NCBI GenBank assembly: GCA_003233115.1
Contig: QIKV01000111.1
Coordinates: 1-39,443 of the forward strand
From: Oceanospirillales bacterium
GTDB taxonomy: Bacteria > Pseudomonadota > Gammaproteobacteria > Xanthomonadales > SZUA-36
Reading direction: 5' to 3'
DNA length: 39,443 nt
Shown here: one piece after another, positions 17,038 through 26,043 of the stretch
How positions within the stretch are numbered: the first letter of the stretch is position 1
Layout: each line of letters opens with the position of its first letter
Made by a program: the position numbers and the translations under genes
Notes under the pieces: model-generated
Databases searched by the model: none
The model's input: only the letters and a program-made list of their open reading frames with translations
Told to the model about the DNA's origin: nothing

Positions 17038-19041
17038 TCAGTCAGCACTGAGCAGTTCTCGTACTGCATTGCTGACGTTTTCAACTGTTAATCCATAGTG
17101 TTCAAATAATTCCGGGGCTGGTGCAGATGCACCAAAACGATCAATACTGATGATGCGGCCATGATCGCCTACAAAGGGATACCAGTAATGCCCTACGCCT
17201 GCCTCAACGGCCACCCTCGCTTTGCAATCTGTCGGAATAACCGATTCACGGTAAATCCTTTCCTGGGCCATAAAACGTCCGGGATTGGGCATGGACACCA
17301 CACGCACATTGACGCTTTGCGCTGATAGCTCATCTGCTGCCGACATGGCCAGTCCAACTTCCGACCCGGTCGCAATGATGATGGCATCAAACGGCCCCTC
17401 GGCCTCACGTAGTACATAGCCGCCACGGTCGATGGCGGTGACCTGATCCTCGTTGCGTTGCTGATGCGGTAAACTCTGGCGCGTAAATATCAACGCACTC
17501 GGGCCGGCACTTTCTTCAATTGCACACTTCCAGGCAACCGCTGATTCAACCGTATCACAAGGCCGCCAGACGCTGAGGTTAGGAATCAACCGCAAACTGG
17601 ATACGTGCTCAACCGGTTGGTGCGTAGGCCCGTCTTCCCCCAAGCCGATGGAATCATGTGTGTAAACGTGAATATTATGGGCCGGGATCAGGGCCGACAT
17701 GCGCACGGCGTTGCGTGCGTAGTCGGAAAACACCAGGAAAGTTGCATTGTACGGAATGAAGCCGCCATGTAAGCCCAGCCCGTTACAGATCGCGGCCATT
17801 CCAAACTCACGCACGCCGAAATAAATATAGTTACCGTCAGCAGTGCCATCTTTGACATCCACGCTGTGCTTCCAGATTGTGTTGTTTGACCCTGCCAGGT
17901 CAGCAGAGCCCCCGATCAACTCGGGCAACAACGGGCCAAATGCATTCAGCGCCATCTGTGATGCTTTCCTGGTTGCTACTGTGGCACCGCTTTCCTGTAG
18001 TTCAGCAACGACCGCTGTGGTCATCTGTTGCCAATTGTCCGGCAGGTCGCCACGCATTCTGCGGCTGAATTCAGCGGCCAGTTCCGGACAGGCTTGCTGA
18101 TAAGATGAAAATCGGTCGTTCCATTCGGTTTCTGCTGTTGCGCCACTTGCCTGGGCATCCCAACCAGCATAAATCTCGTCCGGAATTTCGAACGCAGGGT
18201 AAGGCCAGCCTAAAGCTTCCCGCGTGGCTGCTATTTCGTCTGCCCCCAGCGGTGCACCATGGGTGGCCGAGGTACCCTGCTTGTTGGGTGAACCAAAACC
18301 GATGATAGTTCGGCAGCAAATCAGGGTCGGGCGTTCAGTTTCAGCGACCGCTGTATCTATGGCCTGTTTTATTTCATCCGGGTTGTGTCCGTCTACATCG
18401 CGTATGACCTGCCAGCCATAGGCATCGAAACGCGCCGGGGTATCATCGGTGAACCAACCCCGCACTTCACCGTCAATGGAAATTCCGTTGTCATCCCAAA
18501 AGGCAATCAATCTGCCTAAACCCAGAGTGCCTGCCAGTGAACAGGCCTCGTGGGAAATCCCTTCCATCAGGCAACCGTCACCCAGGAATGTCCATGTATG
18601 GTGATCGACGATCCGGTGGCCTTCCTGGTTAAACCGGTTGGCTAACACTTTCTCTGCCAGAGCCATCCCAACGGCATTGGCAATGCCCTGCCCCAACGGA
18701 CCAGTGGTCGTCTCTGCTCCGGGTGTTTCACCATACTCCGGGTGCCCGGCAGTTTTTGAATGCATCTGCCGGAAGTTTTTTATCTCCGACATCGGTAAGT
18801 CGTAGCCGCTCAAATGCAAAGTCGAATACAACAACATGGAAGCATGTCCATTGGAAAGCACAAAACGATCCCGATCCCACCAACCAGGGTTGGCCGGATT
18901 ATGTTTCAGATAGTCGTTCCAAAGGACTTCAGCAATATCCGCCATGCCCATGGGGGCACCGGGGTGGCCTGAATTGGCCTGCTGTATCGCATCCATGGAC
19001 AAAGCGCGTATGGCATTGGCAAGTTCACGTCGGCTGGACAT
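17038..19041 (-). CDS. tkt: Transketolase
   Basis: This thiamine-diphosphate enzyme moves two-carbon units in the pentose phosphate pathway. Its 667 residues cover all three domains. The ThDP-binding block [18 protein letters not shown] (about 155-172) with its downstream Asn (DDNG), the pyrimidine-domain signature [17 protein letters not shown] (about 465-481) and the early histidine region [11 protein letters not shown] are all present. It is the first gene of the tkt-gap-pgk operon. The shared unit suggests joint control of lower glycolysis and pentose-phosphate flux. The 157 bp between it and the symporter gene contain a hairpin that should separate the two transcripts. Confidence 0.98.
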   Translation of the reverse strand: MSSRRELANAIRALSMDAIQQANSGHPGAPMGMADIAEVLWNDYLKHNPANPGWWDRDRFVLSNGHASMLLYSTLHLSGYDLPMSEIKNFRQMHSKTAGHPEYGETPGAETTTGPLGQGIANAVGMALAEKVLANRFNQEGHRIVDHHTWTFLGDGCLMEGISHEACSLAGTLGLGRLIAFWDDNGISIDGEVRGWFTDDTPARFDAYGWQVIRDVDGHNPDEIKQAIDTAVAETERPTLICCRTIIGFGSPNKQGTSATHGAPLGADEIAATREALGWPYPAFEIPDEIYAGWDAQASGATAETEWNDRFSSYQQACPELAAEFSRRMRGDLPDNWQQMTTAVVAELQESGATVATRKASQMALNAFGPLLPELIGGSADLAGSNNTIWKHSVDVKDGTADGNYIYFGVREFGMAAICNGLGLHGGFIPYNATFLVFSDYARNAVRMSALIPAHNIHVYTHDSIGLGEDGPTHQPVEHVSSLRLIPNLSVWRPCDTVESAVAWKCAIEESAGPSALIFTRQSLPHQQRNEDQVTAIDRGGYVLREAEGPFDAIIIATGSEVGLAMSAADELSAQSVNVRVVSMPNPGRFMAQERIYRESVIPTDCKARVAVEAGVGHYWYPFVGDHGRIISIDRFGASAPAPELFEHYGLTVENVSNAVRELLSAD

Positions 19042-19148
19042 CGGGGTTCCCTGATCCTGAGTTATCGAATAGCCGGGCAGCGATGAAGAACCACCCAGCC
19101 AGCTAAAAAGTCAGTCTCTGATTCTCGCTGATGAAGCAGTGCATAAGC

Positions 19149-19176
19149 AAGAGCCAACGCAATAATGTTGGCCCTT
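19149..19176 (-). terminator. Hairpin after the AGCS symporter gene
   Basis: AAGAGCCAAC (19149-19158) pairs with GTTGGCCCTT (19167-19176) around an 8-base loop; one position is a G-U wobble on the minus-strand RNA. It lies about 20 bases after the symporter stop. The run of T after the stem is weak (TGCTTATGC), so termination may be partial. Confidence 0.5.
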
Positions 19177-19198
19177 GCCAGGATTTTATTGGCAGAAA

Positions 19199-20731
19199 TC
19201 AGGCGGTCCTGGTCTTGATCAGCCTGCCGGCCTTGTAATCGGCCCAATATTCGTTCATCTCTTTTTTCACCACCGGCAACAGGAAATAACAACCCAGCAG
19301 GTTGGGGAAGGCCATTGCGAAAATCATCGCATCTGAAAAATCTATGACCGAACCCAGTTGCATGGAAGAACCTACGATCACAAAAAACAGAAATAGCAGT
19401 TTGAAAACCGCATCCGTTGCCTTGCTTTCACCGAACAGGAAAGTCCATGCCTTCAGGCCATAATAGGACCAGGAAATCATCGTTGAGAAGGCGAACAACA
19501 ATACCGCAAGTGTCAACACCCACGGGAACCAGGAAAAAGCTGTCGCAAATGCCGTTGAAGTCAACTGAACGCCAGCACTGGGGTCAACCGATGGATCCCA
19601 TGTGCCGGTGATAATAATGACCAATGCAGTAATGGTACAAACAACGATTGTATCCACAAACGGCTCGTATAGCGCAACAAAACCCTCGGTTACCGGACGC
19701 CTGGTTTTAACCGCCGAATGCGCGATGGCTGCAGAACCGACACCCGCTTCATTGGAAAACGCGGCCCGCTTGAAACCCTGGAAAAGCACACCGATCACAC
19801 CACCCGCCATACCCTGTGCCGTAAACGCACCGTCAATGATCGCTTTAAACGCAGACGGGATCTCAGTGTAATTCATAAAGATGATAACCAGACCGGCTAC
19901 CACGTAGATAATGGCCATAAAAGGTACAATTTTTGAAGTGACCTTGGCAATCCCCTTGATACCGCCAATAATAACCATGCCTACCAGGGCCGCAATAACA
20001 AGGCCAAATAACCAACCTTTGTCGGCCAGCCAACTGCTGTCCCCGCCGGTCACATTAACCAATTGTGAGAAGCTTTGGTTTGCCTGGAACATATTGCCGC
20101 CACCGAACGCACCACCTACAGCAAAAATGGCGAACATCACGGCCAGCACTTTGCCCAGCTTGGCAAAGCCGGCACCCTTCTCGGCCAGGCCCTTGGTCAG
20201 GTAATACATCGGACCGCCGGAAACGGTGCCGTCCACGTATTCATTGCGGTATTTCACACCCAGTGTGCACTCAGTGAACTTGGAGGACATACCCAGAAAC
20301 CCGGCCACTATCAACCAGAATGTTGCACCCGGACCACCCAGCGATACGGCAATGGCGACGCCGGCAATATTGCCCAAACCCACCGTACCGGATAGTGCAG
20401 TAGCAAGGGCCTGGAAATGTGTCACCTCACCGGGGGCATCCGGATCATGGTAGTCACCACGCACCAGTTCAAAGCCGTGTTTGAAAGCCCGTATGTTAAC
20501 GAAATTGAAATAAAACGTAAAAAATGTTGCGGCTGCGATCAACCACACCAACACGAATGGAATATTGACTCCACCGACGGGAAAGGAGAAAAAAACTGCT
20601 CCTGCAACTGCATCGGCAAAAGGCTTGACGGCGAGATTGATTTTTTCATCAATCCCGGTATCAGCGAATACAGAAAAACTGGTAAACAGGCCAATGAGCG
20701 TGGTCATACCCGCTCTAAATTTTGACATCAT
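19199..20731 (-). CDS. AGCS-family sodium/alanine (glycine) symporter
   Basis: This is an inner-membrane cation:amino-acid symporter of the alanine-or-glycine:cation family. It has 510 residues and about ten to twelve hydrophobic segments. Family blocks are clear: [20 protein letters not shown] (about 115-134), [15 protein letters not shown] (about 330-344) and [14 protein letters not shown] near the C-terminus. Two ATG codons stand in tandem; GGGAG sits six bases before the second (20728) and three before the first, so the second may be the true start. It is separated by hairpins and gaps from its neighbours and is probably transcribed alone. Substrate choice between alanine, glycine and glutamine cannot be read from sequence. 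Confidence 0.95.
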   Translation of the reverse strand: MMSKFRAGMTTLIGLFTSFSVFADTGIDEKINLAVKPFADAVAGAVFFSFPVGGVNIPFVLVWLIAAATFFTFYFNFVNIRAFKHGFELVRGDYHDPDAPGEVTHFQALATALSGTVGLGNIAGVAIAVSLGGPGATFWLIVAGFLGMSSKFTECTLGVKYRNEYVDGTVSGGPMYYLTKGLAEKGAGFAKLGKVLAVMFAIFAVGGAFGGGNMFQANQSFSQLVNVTGGDSSWLADKGWLFGLVIAALVGMVIIGGIKGIAKVTSKIVPFMAIIYVVAGLVIIFMNYTEIPSAFKAIIDGAFTAQGMAGGVIGVLFQGFKRAAFSNEAGVGSAAIAHSAVKTRRPVTEGFVALYEPFVDTIVVCTITALVIIITGTWDPSVDPSAGVQLTSTAFATAFSWFPWVLTLAVLLFAFSTMISWSYYGLKAWTFLFGESKATDAVFKLLFLFFVIVGSSMQLGSVIDFSDAMIFAMAFPNLLGCYFLLPVVKKEMNEYWADYKAGRLIKTRTA

Positions 20732-20870
20732 TATCTCCCGTCAGATGTAAGGATCTGGGTGCGACCACCACGGTGCAGTGCGCTAGTCTAACTCAGCAAA
20801 CCACAATTTTGGCATCCGATTTACGGCAAATGTTGGTGACACGAGTTAAAACGATCAATAAAACCAGCTT

Positions 20871-21431
20871 TTAGCCTCCGGTTCGCCATTTGATCGAGCA
20901 TCCCATCGATGGAATCTGGTGCTCAGGCCCTCTGCCTGTTTCAGCGACCTGCTTCATGGCACAAAATAACTCCCGCACCTGGGTATCATCATCAGACTTC
21001 GGGCCGGCGGCATCAAGCCGGCCACGATACTGCAGTTCCATATCCGCGTTATAGCCGAAAAAGTCCGGCGTGCAGACTGCCTCGTAGGCTCGGGCAACTT
21101 CCTGGCTTTCATCCAGCAGGTAGGGAAACGGGAAATTGAATTCTTCTGAAACCCGCAACATATTGGCAAATGAATCATCCGGGTAAGCGACCGTATCATT
21201 AGACATCACTGCGACACTGTTGATACCCAGTGCAATAAGCTCCGCCGTATCCCTGACCAGTTTCTTCCGTATCGCCTGCACATACGGACAATGATTGCTG
21301 ATAAACATGACCAGCAATCCGTGCTCACCTCTGCACTTGTCTAGTGTCCACTGTTGCCGGTCTACACCGGGCAGAAAGAAATCAACCGCCTTTTTTCCGA
21401 ATTCACATACCGGTGACTGCAAACTAACCAT
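20871..21431 (-). CDS. Thioredoxin-like (AhpC/TSA-type) family protein
   Basis: The 186-residue product has a thioredoxin fold of the AhpC/TSA-like type. The block LLVMFISNHCPYVQAIRKKL (about residues 39-58) carries a single cysteine in NHCPYV, not a CxxC pair. DESQEVARAYEAVCTPDFF and the C-terminal PSMGCSIKW are conserved in this family, which is often annotated only as thioredoxin family protein. No signal peptide is seen, so it is probably cytoplasmic. The ATG at 21431 is preferred over the TTG at 21503 because family homology begins there and GAGTGG lies just upstream. It may be a peroxiredoxin-like enzyme; its substrate is unknown. Confidence 0.85.
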   Translation of the reverse strand: MVSLQSPVCEFGKKAVDFFLPGVDRQQWTLDKCRGEHGLLVMFISNHCPYVQAIRKKLVRDTAELIALGINSVAVMSNDTVAYPDDSFANMLRVSEEFNFPFPYLLDESQEVARAYEAVCTPDFFGYNADMELQYRGRLDAAGPKSDDDTQVRELFCAMKQVAETGRGPEHQIPSMGCSIKWRTGG

Positions 21432-21623
21432 TAAACCACTCTCAATTTGGCGACCTGCTAACGTCTTAGCAGATCCTGTTGAAAGCGGCAGTATATCAGG
21501 CAATTGAAGTAATCAGGACCAGCAAAATGTTGCTGAATTTGCTATGCTATGGGTAAGAACTTTTTCGTTCGCGGGTACTCTATACAATGTAACCGCTGTG
21601 GGGTCGTGTTCGGTGAGGATAGA

Positions 21624-22772
21624 GTGAAACCACAATTGAATAGTATATTCAGATGCGCTGGCAGGCTGCTGGCTGGCTTGTCTGTTGTCCTGTGGCCCGT
21701 ATTTTCCATCGCTTTCGGGCCCGTTGCCGACCCGGCCGATAACGGCCGGCCACCGCTGGTAATTTTTCCACTACGCAACAGCACACCAACACCTGCGGGC
21801 CTTACATTTGATCTTGGCGGCTCCGAAACCCGTAAGCTGGAGTTGCGTTTGTCCAGACCGTTGACCCTGAATATCAACAACAAACTGCAAAAATCGTCTT
21901 CCGGTGTCGGCTCCGTTTTCCTGGATAGCTCTGTTAACCTGAGCCTGACAGACAACATGGACATCACCGCCAGCCTCGGTGCAGGAAGGAGCCAGTCCTC
22001 ATTTCAGTCATTGGGCAGCATCCATTGCCAAAACGGGGTGCTGGAACAAGGATCCTACCGGGCATCAGACTGCTATTTTATTAATCAGGCGAACGTATTA
22101 AAGCAGGATCAGGTTGCCATGGGACTGCGCTACGGTAAAGACAACTTCAATACTTCCGTCGGTATTTTCCAGCGTAAAGCCAGCGTACGCCAGCCAAGCC
22201 CCGGCAATACGGCAAGCCCGTTGTCCAGCATGGGAATGGGTATCGATTTATTGTCGCCGGTAGAGGGCAACCCCTTGCTTCCGGCTTTCAGCGTAAACCA
22301 ACCACTGGACTATCTACGGGGTAAAACTGCTGGACTCGACATGGAGTTCCAGGTCGGCCTGACAATGGACAGGGCAGGCGCCGTAAGGCTTGGGCTTCAA
22401 CTTACCCGCGTTCTTGATGCGTCCTATGAAGTGGGTTCTGCTTATTCCCGCGGTATTCAAAACTGGGCGATCGCCAGCCCCTTTGACAGCGCCCGGCTGG
22501 GTCTGGGCTGGAACAAGGGTAACTTTAGCGGCGGTATCCAGGGTTTTTACCGGGAACAGGTTGAATTCCTGAACCGTGAAAATCTGGACAGCGTAACGAC
22601 ATTTGATGTTCACTTCACCTGGCGTGCACCATGGAATGCCAATCTCAGTGTTGGCACTACCAATGTTCTCAACGCTGGCAGTGAAGACAAAAACAACGAC
22701 AACCATCTTCGGGATCCGTTTGAATCTGTGTACGGGCGTATTCCTTACGTCCGTTACCAGCAAGATCTTTGA
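21624..22772 (+). CDS. Outer-membrane beta-barrel protein of unknown function
   Basis: The product is about 382 residues from the GTG at 21624. That start is chosen because GAGGA lies four bases upstream and a good signal peptide follows at once (IFRCAGRLLAGLSVVLWPVFSIAFG); an ATG at 21549 would put 25 unlikely residues ahead of it. The body alternates polar and hydrophobic residues in strands (LELRLSRPLTLNINNKL, QVAMGLRYGKDNFNTSVG, MDITASLGAGRS). The end, FESVYGRIPYVRYQQDL, resembles the last strands of TonB-dependent receptors, but there is no plug domain and the length is half that of a receptor. It could be a small barrel derived from a receptor. No name can be given. Confidence 0.75.
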   Translation: MKPQLNSIFRCAGRLLAGLSVVLWPVFSIAFGPVADPADNGRPPLVIFPLRNSTPTPAGLTFDLGGSETRKLELRLSRPLTLNINNKLQKSSSGVGSVFLDSSVNLSLTDNMDITASLGAGRSQSSFQSLGSIHCQNGVLEQGSYRASDCYFINQANVLKQDQVAMGLRYGKDNFNTSVGIFQRKASVRQPSPGNTASPLSSMGMGIDLLSPVEGNPLLPAFSVNQPLDYLRGKTAGLDMEFQVGLTMDRAGAVRLGLQLTRVLDASYEVGSAYSRGIQNWAIASPFDSARLGLGWNKGNFSGGIQGFYREQVEFLNRENLDSVTTFDVHFTWRAPWNANLSVGTTNVLNAGSEDKNNDNHLRDPFESVYGRIPYVRYQQDL

Positions 22773-22891
22773 GGCGTCCAGGCAAATTAAACCTGTGACA
22801 ACAACGTATCTCTGAATTCGTTCATGTTAAACTTGCGCTGTCGAAACCGCTTATATTTTCTTGAGACCGTTATATCCATCTGAGAAGCCAA

Positions 22892-23437
22892 ATGAAAAAA
22901 CTATTGTTTTTCGCCCTCTTCTTTTCAATACATATTGCAGCCCATGCCGAAGATGCGTTCTCGTCGCTGGAAGAAAGAATGTCTGGCAAAGAATTCCAGC
23001 AAACCGGCCTGGTCAAACTGACAGATGGGGAACTGGCCGCGCTGAATGACTGGATCCGCAGCCATTCGGTAGCTACGCTGGAAAAAGCGGTAGCGCACCC
23101 GGCTAGCGGTGCCGCCACAGGCACAGCATCTGCAGGTGCAGCTTCAAACCCACAAGGGGTAGACCAGCGGGGGTTCGAAGATCGACCCAAAAATGAAGGT
23201 GATGGCTTTGGCGATACTATTTACAGCAATATCGTGGGTACTTTTACCGGCTGGACTGGAAGCAACACAGTATTTACACTCGCGAACGGCATGATTTGGA
23301 AGCAGGTTGAAGGTGACACCTTCAATGTCAGAGCCACTGAAAATCCTGAGATCACCATTAAAAAGAGCATGCTGGGTGCCTGGCGTTTATCCATGGTGGG
23401 TTATAACAACACGGTAAGGGTCAAACGCATCCAGTAG
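22892..23437 (+). CDS. Secreted hypothetical protein
   Basis: The product has 181 residues. It has a typical signal peptide (MKKLLFFALFFSIHIAAHA, cleavage near residue 19-20), a short helical region with LTDGELAALNDWIRSHS, an Ala/Gly-rich linker (about 68-90) and a compact C-terminal domain with FTGWTGSNTVFTLANGMIWK and VRVKRIQ. I recall similar unnamed periplasmic proteins in Xanthomonadales-like genomes, but no function. It stands alone, 119 bp after the barrel gene, and ends at a small terminator hairpin. Confidence 0.8.
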   Translation: MKKLLFFALFFSIHIAAHAEDAFSSLEERMSGKEFQQTGLVKLTDGELAALNDWIRSHSVATLEKAVAHPASGAATGTASAGAASNPQGVDQRGFEDRPKNEGDGFGDTIYSNIVGTFTGWTGSNTVFTLANGMIWKQVEGDTFNVRATENPEITIKKSMLGAWRLSMVGYNNTVRVKRIQ

Positions 23438-23441
23438 TTCA

Positions 23442-23461
23442 CCCCGGGCAACGGGGGTTTT
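23442..23461 (+). terminator. Rho-independent terminator after the secreted hypothetical
   Basis: CCCCG (23442-23446) pairs with CGGGG (23452-23456) around GGCAA, followed by GTTTT. It lies directly after the plus-strand gene and overlaps the first bases of the converging gene's stop codon. Confidence 0.6.
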
Positions 23462-23804
23462 ACCGGCGTCTGGTTCTCCGCAAGGCCCGATCAAATTTGA
23501 ACAGGTAAATACGGATTACAAGATAAGCTATGGCCCCGGCCGCAAAAAGCACATAGGGCCCCATAGGAGATTGATATTGAAAACTGTCTGTCTCTACCCA
23601 GTACCAGCCAAACGCTGCCAGCAACAGCGTCAGCACACCATAGCTGACCATTTTCAAATGATAGATCCGATCTCTGAGTTCACGGCGGTGAATTTCTCTT
23701 AGCGCCTCCTCGTTCGCCTCATCCCGCTGAAAACCGCACTGCGGACATACGCTGACCTGGCTTGAAATCCTGCTGTCACACTTGGGGCACTCAATGATCG
23801 CCAT
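23460..23804 (-). CDS. Zinc-ribbon membrane protein, hypothetical
   Basis: The product has 114 residues. A small zinc ribbon at the N-terminus (CPKC at about 6-9 and CPQC at about 20-23) is followed by a charged helix (EALREIHRRELRDRIYHLK) and two membrane segments (about 50-67 and 80-98), then a basic tail (RALRRTRRR). The ATG at 23804 has GGAG upstream and starts just before the zinc ribbon; the longer frame from 23843 is less likely. It lies 19 bases after the histidine kinase stop and is probably cotranscribed with the two-component genes. The role is unknown. Confidence 0.75.
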   Translation of the reverse strand: MAIIECPKCDSRISSQVSVCPQCGFQRDEANEEALREIHRRELRDRIYHLKMVSYGVLTLLLAAFGWYWVETDSFQYQSPMGPYVLFAAGAIAYLVIRIYLFKFDRALRRTRRR

Positions 23805-23823
23805 AATCTTCTGCTCCAAAATA

Positions 23824-25110
23824 CTATTTGTAGCCACTATCAAAAAACTTCAGTTCTGCACGCAAACCACCACCCTTGCGGTTCTCAAATCGTATCGACC
23901 AACCATACAACTCGCACAGCCGTTTAACTATCGCCAATCCCAGCCCTGACCCCGTGCCTGAAACCTCTTCACCGCGATAGTGCCGGTCCATTACGTGAGA
24001 CAATTCTGTCTCCGGTATACCCGGGCCGGTATCGTCCACAAGTATGCGGCCACTTCCGATGGTACATACCACTTCACCGGCCGCCGTATAGCGAATCGCG
24101 TTGCTGATCAGGTTACCAACGGTCACCGCAATCACGGACTCCGGAGCAATCACGCTAACCCTGTCCTCCTGGACTATTTTCAGTTCGAGCGGCTTGTTAT
24201 CCAGCAAAGGCTTGTGCAAATGAATCAGTTTTTCAACGATCTGGCAAACACTGTGAGCCTGGCTGTCCTTGTTGGTGCCCTGCTCGGCACGGACCAGGTG
24301 CAGCAACGCAGTAGTGATATCTATTGACTGCCTGGCTGCCCGCGCAATGCGCAAGACCCGGGTACGGGTCTTCTCCGGCAGATCCCTTTGCGCCAATAAC
24401 AATTCTGTGGCACCAGAAATCACTGCCAGTGGTGTCCGCAGCTCATGGCTGACATCGGCGTTGAACTCCCTGTCCCGTGCAACCAGTTGGTGCACACGTT
24501 CTGCATAGGCATCCAGGGCTGCGGCCAATTGCCCGACCTCATCATCCGGGAACCACTGGGCCAATTCAGGCGATGGCGTCTCCTCGCCCAATTGACTCAG
24601 GCGCTCTGCCAGGTCACTGACCGGCTTCATTATCCGGGAAGATGACCACAGGCCGAGTGCCAATGATAAAAGGGAAAAAACCAATACCGCAACCACCAGC
24701 GCCCAGACCAACTGGTTTGTCAGGCGCTGATTCTCAGTAATGTCATAAATCAGGAACGCCCACAGATCATCATCCTTGCGTACGGCTGCTTTGAAGTAGC
24801 CCTCGGCAGTTTCCACGTCATGTACGCCAGGCTCCAGGTTTCTTATTTGTGCTGAAACCCTTTGATGGGGGTCACCAGGTCGGGTAACGAACCCCTGGAT
24901 ACGGGTATGGAAAGGCTCAACCAGCGTCGGGTCACGGCGCAATTGAACCAGGTAGTCATCAAGCTCCTGCTTCAGCGTTGAGCCAATCAGTTCATCCTCA
25001 AGGCTGTCTTGCAGAAAAAGTGTGCTGATTGCAAACAAGCTGCTCAGCAGGGTTCCGAACAGCAGGAATGAAAATATGATCCGGCTGCGGAGCCTACGCC
25101 TGTACTGCAT
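23824..25110 (-). CDS. Sensor histidine kinase
   Basis: This is a 428-residue membrane histidine kinase. A first membrane segment (about 11-33), a periplasmic sensor of about 100 residues, a second membrane segment (about 134-155) and a HAMP region (about 155-210) lead to the dimerisation domain. His222 in FNADVSHELRTPL is the phosphorylation site. The ATPase domain shows the N box (NLISNAIRYT), G1 (VDDTGPGIP) and G2 (GTGSGLGLAIV). It overlaps the response regulator by 17 bases, so the two are a cognate pair. The sensor region has no recognised domain, so its signal is unknown. Confidence 0.95.
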   Translation of the reverse strand: MQYRRRLRSRIIFSFLLFGTLLSSLFAISTLFLQDSLEDELIGSTLKQELDDYLVQLRRDPTLVEPFHTRIQGFVTRPGDPHQRVSAQIRNLEPGVHDVETAEGYFKAAVRKDDDLWAFLIYDITENQRLTNQLVWALVVAVLVFSLLSLALGLWSSSRIMKPVSDLAERLSQLGEETPSPELAQWFPDDEVGQLAAALDAYAERVHQLVARDREFNADVSHELRTPLAVISGATELLLAQRDLPEKTRTRVLRIARAARQSIDITTALLHLVRAEQGTNKDSQAHSVCQIVEKLIHLHKPLLDNKPLELKIVQEDRVSVIAPESVIAVTVGNLISNAIRYTAAGEVVCTIGSGRILVDDTGPGIPETELSHVMDRHYRGEEVSGTGSGLGLAIVKRLCELYGWSIRFENRKGGGLRAELKFFDSGYK

Positions 25111-25780
25111 CTGACTCCACCAGACGGTAACCGATACCGTGGCGGGTCTGGATCATCTTGCTGCCGAAAGGTTTGTCGATGGCGGCACGTAAAGAGTGGA
25201 TGTGAACCCGCAGGCTGTCGCTATCCGGCATCTCTTCACCCCAAACTTCTTTTTCCAGTTCAGTACGCGATACCACGTTCGGCGAAGCTTCCATCAAGCA
25301 GCGCAAAAGTTTCAGGCCAATGGGGTTAAGATCGACTTCGTGGCCGCAGCGTACAGTGATCAGCGTATCGAGGTTGAACACCAGGTCACCCACCTGTATC
25401 TCCTTGCTTGCACGCCGCATGCCGCGCGTTGCCAGCACCTCTAACCTGACTTCGACCTCCTGTAATTCGAATGGCTTAACCAGGTAATCATCTGCCCCGG
25501 TTTCAAAACCGGCCAGTTTATCTTCAAGGCGGTCCCTGGCCGTCAACATCAGCACGGGTGTATTCTTGCCGGCTTCCTGGCGTAACTTTCGACAAACCTC
25601 CAGCCCGTCCATGCCCGGTAGTGCCAGGTCAAGAACAATAGCATCAAAGTCATTGACGATCGCAAGATGTAACCCGGTAACGCCATCACCGGCAAAATCT
25701 ACAGTGTGACCCTTCTCGTCCAGGTAATCGCCGATGTTGGCCGCAATATCCGGGTTATCTTCAATAATTAAAATGCGCAA
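25094..25780 (-). CDS. OmpR/PhoB-family response regulator
   Basis: The 228-residue product has a receiver domain (about 1-120) with phosphoacceptor Asp51 (IVLDLALPGMDG), acidic pair Glu7-Asp8, and Lys102 in VKPF. A winged-helix DNA-binding domain follows (about 130-222: RVHIHSLRAAIDKPFG, RHGIGYRLV). Translation begins at a TTG (25780) with AGGT seven bases upstream; no nearby ATG fits the family's MRILIIEDN start. It leads the operon regulator-kinase-zinc ribbon protein. Phased GTTAA sites at 25959-25995 are candidate binding sites for itself. Confidence 0.95.
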   Translation of the reverse strand: MRILIIEDNPDIAANIGDYLDEKGHTVDFAGDGVTGLHLAIVNDFDAIVLDLALPGMDGLEVCRKLRQEAGKNTPVLMLTARDRLEDKLAGFETGADDYLVKPFELQEVEVRLEVLATRGMRRASKEIQVGDLVFNLDTLITVRCGHEVDLNPIGLKLLRCLMEASPNVVSRTELEKEVWGEEMPDSDSLRVHIHSLRAAIDKPFGSKMIQTRHGIGYRLVESDAVQA

Positions 25781-25810
25781 TGTATTACCTATATTTTATT
25801 AAGCCTGGAA

Positions 25811-25853
25811 CAGAAAAGGCCCAGGCAGATGATGTTACCACCTCACCTGGGCC
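25811..25853 (-). terminator. Rho-independent terminator after pilU, just upstream of the regulator
   Basis: GGCCCAGG (25818-25825) pairs with CCTGGGCC (25846-25853) around a 20-base loop. On the minus strand the stem is followed directly by TTTTCTGTT. It lies about 190 bases after the pilU stop and only about 34 bases before the regulator's TTG start. It should therefore end the pilT-pilU transcript. If the regulator's promoter lies further upstream it could act as a leader attenuator. Confidence 0.75.
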
Positions 25854-25958
25854 CCGAACGCCCTGTTAACCGTAATCACAACAGTTGTACCGAACTTGAT
25901 AGCCACAATTGTCTTTAACCTAGTGCAATCAAGCTTTCGATAGTGTATGCCAAAAGAC

Positions 25959-25995
25959 GTTAAAAAATAGTTAATCAAAATAAAATTTTCGTTAA
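25959..25995. promoter_or_regulatory. Phased GTTAA repeats, candidate OmpR-type regulator site
   Basis: GTTAA occurs at 25959-25963, 25970-25974 and 25991-25995, with starts 11 and 21 bases apart, which puts all three on the same face of the helix. A further GTTAA is at 25865-25869. OmpR/PhoB-type regulators bind direct repeats spaced about 11 bp, and such a regulator is encoded next door. Autoregulation is inference. Confidence 0.4.
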
Positions 25996-26043
25996 GGACG
26001 CTACTGCTATTCCCATAACCCGGAGCACATCAGGGGCCCAGAC

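Noticed and set aside
21549-21623. CNRCGVVF as a zinc knuckle at the N-terminus of the barrel protein
   Set aside because: The segment precedes a full signal peptide with a better GTG start at 21624, so it is probably untranslated.
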